From the IMG/VR virus record IMGVR_UViG_3300044701_002106, positions 1-42,461 of that record: a stretch of DNA of 42,461 nt; one strand, 5' to 3'. A model generated the notes under the pieces. It saw only the letters and a program-made list of their open reading frames with translations. It ran no database searches and was not told the origin of the DNA. The translations under genes were made by a program, and so were the position numbers. This DNA comes from a virus. Positions 37,896-42,461 of this stretch are shown one piece after another; position 1 is the first letter of the stretch, and each line of letters begins with the position of its first letter.

Positions 37896-39517
37896 TTCTG
37901 TTCCAGCGCTTGTGTTTCCTCGTCGAAGACGAAAGAGCCTGCATAGCCACATCGGCCGAGCATCCTGTTTTTGAGGCAGTAGGAGTGGGTCAGCTGCGTG
38001 CCGCGTTTGCGGCCCAGGGCCCAGATGGTGTCTGCCAGTTGAACCACGGAATGTGAACCCCTGATGTCATGCAGCTCAGGGACACCTCCGTCTTCCATGT
38101 TCTTCACCTGGCTGCTGCCGCGGTTTAGGTGGCTGATGGCGAACACCGTGCATTTGGTGGCCGCAATGAAGGAACGAATCTTGGTAATCAGCGCATCCAG
38201 CTGCCGAACGTCCTGCGCCAGGCCGGAGCCAATGATCGTCAGGTGATCGAGGTAGATGTGCTGGCATCCCAGCGAGCGAACCATGTAGTTCATTCGCTGC
38301 AAGATCACGTTCTCGTCGAGCGAGCCGAAGTGATCGAACAGCTCAAGCATCCCGGAGCCGGTGACGAACTTGTCGGCCTGCGCAATGTGCTGCAGCTGCT
38401 GATCCGTCAGGCCTGCGTAGGACTGCCGGGCGTGCAGCTGGAGGCCTGCTGCCATGCCGACGAAGCGAAAGATCGCCTCCTCCGCTGTTTCCTCAAGGCC
38501 AATCCAGCCGACCTTGATTCCGTTCTCCATGTCGTGGAGCGCCAGCGCCCGGGCAAAGGTGGTCTTGCCAATGCCTGAGCCAGCGATCAGCACGATCAAC
38601 TGGTTGTCGTAGAACGGTGTCTTCTGGTTCCACCAGGTGAACGCACAGTTGAGCGCTGTGCGCTGCGCCGGCTTGAGGACGATGCCTTCGTAGGCTGATG
38701 CTGGCTTGATGCCATCAGGCCGCAGCTGCTTTGCGGCGTAGATGGATTCCTTGACGGCCTGCCCGCCGAGCTCCTGTAGGCAATCGTTGGCGTCCTTGCA
38801 GGGGAACACCACGCGACGCACCTGCCCAGCCTCAAACAGCTCCACCAGGGCGCTGGCCGCGGCCTCGCCTGGCTCGTCGTTATCGGTGGCGATGTAGACG
38901 ATCTTGAACTGGTTGAACTGGTCGAGGTGCTTGCGCACCCAGGCAGCAGCTGACTGCGCACCGTTGGGAACAGAGATGCCAACGACCTTGCCGTTGCTGG
39001 CGGCGTAAATCGAAGGCGCATCAAACTCCCCCTCGCAAATGGCAATCGCGTCGTGATGGCTGGGGTTAGCCAGGTGATGGCCGAAGCCGACCACGTTTTT
39101 GGCGTCACCCTTCCAGCTGATGCGCTTGTCATCCGAGCGGAACTTCTGGGCAATGACCTTGCCCGCAGCATCCCGGTACTGAAAGACCACGCCATCTGCC
39201 GTGCGCATGATCCCGTACTGCTCCAGCACCCGCTTGGACAGCCCCCTGTAGGACTGATCCGTCCACGCCTCAATGGTGAGCGTGGTCATTGGCGGAATAG
39301 GGTCCGATCGGGTGGGTCGGACTTCTTCCGTGGTTTTGGTGTAGGTGTTGCAGACGAAGCAGTAGGTGTGGTCGGTGTAGATCGCAAGGCCGTCACTGCT
39401 GCCGCAAGAGCAAGCCCCATGGCCAATAAACCGAGATTCATTCCTCGACTCCTTGCTGAAGCGGGAGATCAAGGATGAAGCCACGGGACTTTCCAGCATT
39501 AACGGCGAGGACTTCAT
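37871..39517 (-). CDS. Primase-helicase (T7 gp4-like)
   Basis: A bifunctional replication protein of about 548 residues (T7 gp4A has 566). The N-terminal zinc finger is ACSCGSSDGLAIYTDHTYC then FVC. The TOPRIM primase motifs are AIAICEGEFDAPSIYAA and IVYIATDNDEPGE. The RecA-type helicase has Walker A LIAGSGIGKTTFARA, GWIGLEETAEEAI, the Walker B-type HIYLDHLTI and VFAISHLNRGSSQ. A start at 39517 (MKSSPLML) or 39499 (MLESPVA) fits; both lie inside the zinc-ribbon gene upstream in another frame and neither has a clear ribosome site. It unwinds and primes DNA for a polymerase that is not encoded here. Confidence 0.93.
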   Translation of the reverse strand: MKSSPLMLESPVASSLISRFSKESRNESRFIGHGACSCGSSDGLAIYTDHTYCFVCNTYTKTTEEVRPTRSDPIPPMTTLTIEAWTDQSYRGLSKRVLEQYGIMRTADGVVFQYRDAAGKVIAQKFRSDDKRISWKGDAKNVVGFGHHLANPSHHDAIAICEGEFDAPSIYAASNGKVVGISVPNGAQSAAAWVRKHLDQFNQFKIVYIATDNDEPGEAAASALVELFEAGQVRRVVFPCKDANDCLQELGGQAVKESIYAAKQLRPDGIKPASAYEGIVLKPAQRTALNCAFTWWNQKTPFYDNQLIVLIAGSGIGKTTFARALALHDMENGIKVGWIGLEETAEEAIFRFVGMAAGLQLHARQSYAGLTDQQLQHIAQADKFVTGSGMLELFDHFGSLDENVILQRMNYMVRSLGCQHIYLDHLTIIGSGLAQDVRQLDALITKIRSFIAATKCTVFAISHLNRGSSQVKNMEDGGVPELHDIRGSHSVVQLADTIWALGRKRGTQLTHSYCLKNRMLGRCGYAGSFVFDEETQALEQKWEDQVLS

Positions 39518-39635
39518 GGGTGTGATAGTCGGCACCGCAGCCCCGGCATCGACGGTGCCGCAGGACATACTCCGGCTTGTTGTAGGTGTACGAAACGGTG
39601 GAATCGACCGATCCGCAGTGAGGGCATTTGATCAT
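39438..39635 (-). CDS. Zinc-ribbon protein 2 (NrdR N-terminus-like)
   Basis: A 65-residue protein. MIKCPHCGSVDSTVSYTYNK and RHRRCRGCGADYHTHEVLA give a C-x2-C, about 24 residues, C-x2-C ribbon with the basic RHRRC knuckle, as in the other zinc-ribbon at 36840-37085. Its tail SRGFILDLPLQQGVEE overlaps the primase-helicase start region. The ATG is coupled to the RusA-like stop (ATGA). It could bind the origin, the phage RNA polymerase or a host enzyme; nothing in the sequence decides. Confidence 0.75.
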   Translation of the reverse strand: MIKCPHCGSVDSTVSYTYNKPEYVLRHRRCRGCGADYHTHEVLAVNAGKSRGFILDLPLQQGVEE

Positions 39636-39976
39636 TGCCAAATGACGGTGAAGTTGATGTGTGCGTCTTTAAGTGAGCTTTTGCGCCACTTCATTGCGAC
39701 CGTCCCGATCACCTTCACGTTGTCGTCCGCCCAGATGAGGCCATTGCCTGCATCGAGCAGGGCGCCAAGCCTGTTGTCGAGGTCGCCACGGGCTGGCCCG
39801 TAGAAGGTGACAACCAAGCAGTTGATGTGATCGAGGGGAGGCAGGGTCCAGTGCTCTCCCATCAAGGCCCTGGCTTTTTTGATCCAGTCCTTGTAAGCCG
39901 CTTCCATGTAGGGCCTGGCCTGGCCCATGTATGTGCGCGGGCGAGCCTTGGACTTAGGCGCCAGCGGCAGGTGCAT
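39632..39976 (-). CDS. RusA-like Holliday junction resolvase
   Basis: A 114-residue nuclease. The family signature is visible: KSKARPRTYMGQARPYMEAA at the start, then LVVTFYGPARGDLDNRLGAL and LLDAGNGLIWADDNVKVIG, with the catalytic Asp residues in GDLDN and ADDN. RusA resolves four-way junctions; here it stands where T7 has the gp3 endonuclease, so it probably frees branched DNA before packaging. ATG at 39974-39976 lies 1 base past the SSB stop; an ATG 5 codons earlier would overlap SSB by 14 bases. Confidence 0.88.
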   Translation of the reverse strand: MHLPLAPKSKARPRTYMGQARPYMEAAYKDWIKKARALMGEHWTLPPLDHINCLVVTFYGPARGDLDNRLGALLDAGNGLIWADDNVKVIGTVAMKWRKSSLKDAHINFTVIWQ

Positions 39977-39977
39977 G

Positions 39978-40547
39978 TCAATCGACTGCATTGAACACGC
40001 AGCTGTCGTCCACGAAGCCACCGGGCACGGATTCAAAGACGCACTCCGATTTCTTCTCCTCGCTGACGTACTCCACAAGGTCGACCACCTGGGCCTGCTT
40101 GGGCTGAAACGTCAGGCCGGCACCTGTGCCGCGGCTGGGCCAGGCGTAGATGTCAAAGCCGATGATCACCTTGGACCCGTTGCCCACTAGGCGCTTGGCG
40201 TCCCATGGATTGCGGGCGGCATCAAAAACAGAGGGGCCCTCGCTGACGGTGCCGTCTTTGCGGGTCCACATTGGCAGCTTGAAGCTGACCACGGTGCGTG
40301 AACGCGGTGAGTCTGGATCAGGCTTGGCGGGGAACCAGTTATTGGACTTTTTGGTTTCGCCGTGGAACTCCTTGTACATGAGCTCCATCTCCTCGATCCA
40401 CGCCATGTGGGTCTTGTTGTCGTTATCGAGGACCAGCTCAACGCTCCAAGTGGGCGGCTTGCTGGGGTCGAACTTGTTTTCCCGGGCTTCGCCTAGGAGC
40501 TTGAACCAGCGGCACTCCGCCAGAGGGGTAACGAGCAGCTTGGGCAT
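39978..40547 (-). CDS. Single-stranded DNA-binding protein (T7 gp2.5-like)
   Basis: A 189-residue OB-fold-type protein in the gp2.5 position, between RNA polymerase and the nuclease/primase genes. It begins KLLVTPLAECRWFKLLGEAR, has VELVLDNDNKTHMAWIEEME, TVVSFKLPMWTRKDG, VIIGFDIYAWPSRGTGAGL and TFQPKQAQVVDLVEYVSE. These are the segments typical of cyanophage gp2.5 homologues. The C-terminus VPGGFVDDSCVFNAVD is acidic, but less so than in T7. The ATG follows ACCACGACCAG, another CCACGA element. Confidence 0.88.
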   Translation of the reverse strand: MPKLLVTPLAECRWFKLLGEARENKFDPSKPPTWSVELVLDNDNKTHMAWIEEMELMYKEFHGETKKSNNWFPAKPDPDSPRSRTVVSFKLPMWTRKDGTVSEGPSVFDAARNPWDAKRLVGNGSKVIIGFDIYAWPSRGTGAGLTFQPKQAQVVDLVEYVSEEKKSECVFESVPGGFVDDSCVFNAVD

Positions 40548-40621
40548 CTGGTCGTGGTCATGGGGCCCACAGAAATTACCTCGTATTCCACGGGGGTGTA
40601 GAGGTCGTACGGGAGTCTCAT
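40493..40621 (-). CDS. Possible 42-residue protein between RNA polymerase and SSB
   Basis: An ATG at 40619-40621 overlaps the RNA polymerase TGA (ATGA) and opens a 42-codon frame: MRLPYDLYTPVEYEVISVGP, then MTTTRCPSCSLPLW. Its last 55 bases overlap the SSB gene in another frame. The ATGA coupling and 71 otherwise unused bases favour it; the short length, the promoter-like element inside it and the Ser-rich end argue against it. It may only be an mRNA leader. Confidence 0.35.
   Translation of the reverse strand: MRLPYDLYTPVEYEVISVGPMTTTRCPSCSLPLWRSAAGSSS
40588..40601 (-). promoter_or_regulatory. Phage promoter candidate before the SSB operon
   Basis: The minus strand reads CTACACCCCCGTGG, which matches CTACACCCCCGTAG at 5984-5997 except for one base. 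It ends 41 bases upstream of the SSB ATG. A promoter here would drive SSB to exonuclease separately from the RNA polymerase gene. Confidence 0.4.
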
Positions 40622-42461
40622 GAGTACAGGTATGGATTTGTACCCAGCAGTCCTGGTTGCAGGGTCCCGATATAAGGCGGATCTGAGAGTGAGACCCCAG
40701 TATTCATTTGGATTTCCTCCCGAGCGACCTGCAGCCAGTTGGTTCTGTGCATGTCCCGGAAGGCGCTGTGCAACATCGTATGAAGGACCGTCGCGTCGTT
40801 CGTATGAGTCGCAAAGCAGTCGTGGTTTGTCAGCAATGGCATGCCGAGCTCCCCGGCCCTGTAGATGACCTGCTGGCACAACGCAGCGTCAAAGGCATGC
40901 ACGAAGTTGGCCCCGATGCCCTTGTTGGCCTGCGTGGCGGACAGCGGGGAGTCGACGGGCTGGTCCTGAATGGTCAGGCTGATCTTTCGCCCGAACATCA
41001 GGGTCTGCACCTTTCGCTTGGTGGGCTCCCTGTCAGCCAGCCGCATCGGCCAGCCCATGGGCGTGGTCCACTCAAACGGGTGCCCAGCGCTCATCACCAG
41101 CCGGCAGGACTTCTTGAGCCAGGTCTTGACCTCGATGCAGGGCTGCACCACCGCCTTCAGCTCAGCCCATAGGTGGCTGGCCAGGTACTTGGCTGGAATG
41201 GCCACCCGGAAGGCGAACTCGTCCAGCGGGACATAGCCCAGATGCTCATCGAGCGCGTCCACCAGGCTGTCGCAGAGGCTCATGTAGGAGCCGCCGTAGG
41301 GCGTGGCCAGGATTGGCCCCTTGACCAGGCCACGGTCAATGCCGCGGCCCAGCCAGAGCTCCGCCAGGGCCTTGCTGCGCTCGTCCCCCATCTCCAAGTC
41401 GACGGTCAGGCGCCGGACCACCTGCTCGGCGATGACTGAGTACAGGTCCCGAGGGGTTGTGCCGAACAGGTTGCACAGTCGGCCGACCTTGGCGTCCCGC
41501 ACCAGCGTGGCCAGGATCCCGCAGCCGCTGGTGGTCTGGTCAAACCGGATCGGCACACCGGTGGCGCCTGTTTCCAGAGCCTGCTGCAGGCCCTTGCACA
41601 TCTGCAGGAACTGCCAGGGGTCCTTGGCCGAGCGCCATAGCTCCAGCCGCCCCAGCGGGTCAGCCGCAGCGGCCAGCATCTGGTCCTTGTGCTGCTGCCC
41701 CCAGCGCAGGCGCTCACTCCAGTAGCTGCGGCTGAGCCCGTAGTGGCCGGCCGCGGCCTTGAAAATCCAGTCAATGCCCTCGTCAGTGGCCGGGGCCTGC
41801 TGCTTAAACGACAGCAGCGCCTTTTCGTAGTCGGGCCCCTGATGGGTGACGTACTTGTTCCCGCTGTAAATGCGGCCCCTGTGGTCAGCGTGATAGGCCT
41901 GCCAGACGGTGCGGCCTGCCAGCTCCTCGGCTGATTGCAGTGCCCGCTCGATCTTGATTCGCCTGGTCCTGTTCTGCTCCCTGTCCCGGTGGGCCATGGC
42001 CGCCAGCCGGTTGCGGGCCCGCAGCTCCTCTGCGGTGGGTTCATTGCCCAACCGCTCTGGCACCTCCATGGGCGCCCTGCGGCAGGGGTACAGCCCCTCG
42101 ATGCCGTTCTCCCAGGCCGTGCGCTGCAGCTCCACCATCTCCCCGTCCACCACCAGGGGCGTGGCCTGCAGGTGGTTGACCGCACTGACAAAGGCCGACA
42201 GGTCAGCCCGGCGGTAGTGCTCGATGGCGCTGCTGTCTTTCTCCTCGTTGTCCTGGATCGGCACCCGGATCAGGCACTCCTGGTTGCCCAGCACGCCGCC
42301 GCCATACAGCCCAGGCCATGGCTCAGGCGGGCAGACCATGGCGCTGTGCGAGGCCTTGTAGGTGCCACGCGGGCACTCGCGGATGAACTGCTCAGCCTCC
42401 TCGCTGGGCAGCACGAAGAACGGGTAGCCCCTGCCGACCCGGTGCTTGACCACCTTCACCA
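40618..42461 (-). CDS. Single-subunit (T7-type) RNA polymerase, main part
   Basis: The C-terminal 613 residues of the phage RNA polymerase; the gene begins at 695 across the junction. Numbered on the closed 803-residue protein: the DxxGR loop is DHRGRIYSG near 382, motif A is RFDQTTSGCGILATLV with catalytic Asp497, motif B is KGPILATPYGGSY with Lys570 and Tyr578, and motif C is NHDCFATH with Asp737. All catalytic residues of T7 RNA polymerase have counterparts. The enzyme would transcribe the middle and late genes from the YTAC-N6-GTAG elements. T7 ends with FAFA; this protein ends GTNPYLYS. Confidence 0.97.
   Translation of the reverse strand, partial: VKVVKHRVGRGYPFFVLPSEEAEQFIRECPRGTYKASHSAMVCPPEPWPGLYGGGVLGNQECLIRVPIQDNEEKDSSAIEHYRRADLSAFVSAVNHLQATPLVVDGEMVELQRTAWENGIEGLYPCRRAPMEVPERLGNEPTAEELRARNRLAAMAHRDREQNRTRRIKIERALQSAEELAGRTVWQAYHADHRGRIYSGNKYVTHQGPDYEKALLSFKQQAPATDEGIDWIFKAAAGHYGLSRSYWSERLRWGQQHKDQMLAAAADPLGRLELWRSAKDPWQFLQMCKGLQQALETGATGVPIRFDQTTSGCGILATLVRDAKVGRLCNLFGTTPRDLYSVIAEQVVRRLTVDLEMGDERSKALAELWLGRGIDRGLVKGPILATPYGGSYMSLCDSLVDALDEHLGYVPLDEFAFRVAIPAKYLASHLWAELKAVVQPCIEVKTWLKKSCRLVMSAGHPFEWTTPMGWPMRLADREPTKRKVQTLMFGRKISLTIQDQPVDSPLSATQANKGIGANFVHAFDAALCQQVIYRAGELGMPLLTNHDCFATHTNDATVLHTMLHSAFRDMHRTNWLQVAREEIQMNTGVSLSDPPYIGTLQPGLLGTNPYLYS
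42335..42461. repeat. Right copy of the 127-bp exact terminal repeat
   Basis: Identical to 1-127. It lies within the RNA polymerase gene, codons about 149 to 190 of the open 613-codon part being continuous with the N-terminal portion at the other end. Only one copy should be counted in the genome. Confidence 0.97.

Noticed and set aside
1-42461. CRISPR arrays, insertion sequences, photosynthesis or nucleotide-metabolism genes
   Set aside because: Looked for and not seen: no spaced repeats of array type, no transposase, no psbA-, hli-, talC- or reductase-like protein.

Overview
The window is a complete, circularly closing genome of a T7-like podovirus (Autographiviridae type), most likely a temperate or lysogeny-capable cyanophage. 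The first 127 bases are repeated exactly as the last 127, so the unit genome is 42,334 bp and the RNA polymerase gene reads through the junction. T7-type assignment rests on a single-subunit RNA polymerase, gp2.5-like SSB, gp4 primase-helicase, gp6 exonuclease and the head/tail/core series gp8 to gp17 in T7 order. A picocyanobacterial host (Synechococcus/Cyanobium type) is inferred from the cyanophage-like small proteins, the integrase and MarR-type genes next to the RNA polymerase, and the GC-rich composition; the host itself is not visible in the sequence.

Layout. Two divergent blocks leave a 0.7-kb control region (5338-6034). The leftward block is on the minus strand and runs 5337 -> 1 -> 42334 -> 35197. 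It holds about ten small early genes (including a ribbon-helix-helix protein and two MarR-like winged-helix regulators), a tyrosine integrase, a tRNA with anticodon CAU, a cluster of GCAAGTT heptamers, the phage RNA polymerase, SSB, a RusA-like resolvase, two zinc-ribbon proteins, primase-helicase, four overlapping small genes, exonuclease and a C39-type peptidase. The rightward block (6035-35214) holds a winged-helix protein, large terminase, a GH73 lysin, three gp7.3-like paralogues, portal, scaffold, capsid, tail tubes A and B, internal virion proteins, tail fibre, an AT-richer receptor-binding-type protein and a small lysis-type cassette. The small terminase subunit is the one exception: it is on the minus strand inside the late block.

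How it works together. The early minus-strand genes and the lysogeny module (integrase, MarR/RHH regulators, tRNA/att-like region) would decide between integration and lytic growth. The phage RNA polymerase would then read a recurring 14-base element, YTAC-N6-GTAG, found before itself, the SSB operon, gp11, the tail fibre and the holin-like genes. Replication proteins are present except for one striking gap: no DNA polymerase gene exists anywhere in the closed genome, and its expected slot between gp4 and gp6 holds only small unknown genes.

Other notable features: a hairpin plus CCACGA-repeat leader before several early start codons, a shared N-terminal module in the two lysin candidates, and ParB-like and HExxH motifs in a 1,573-residue ejected virion protein.
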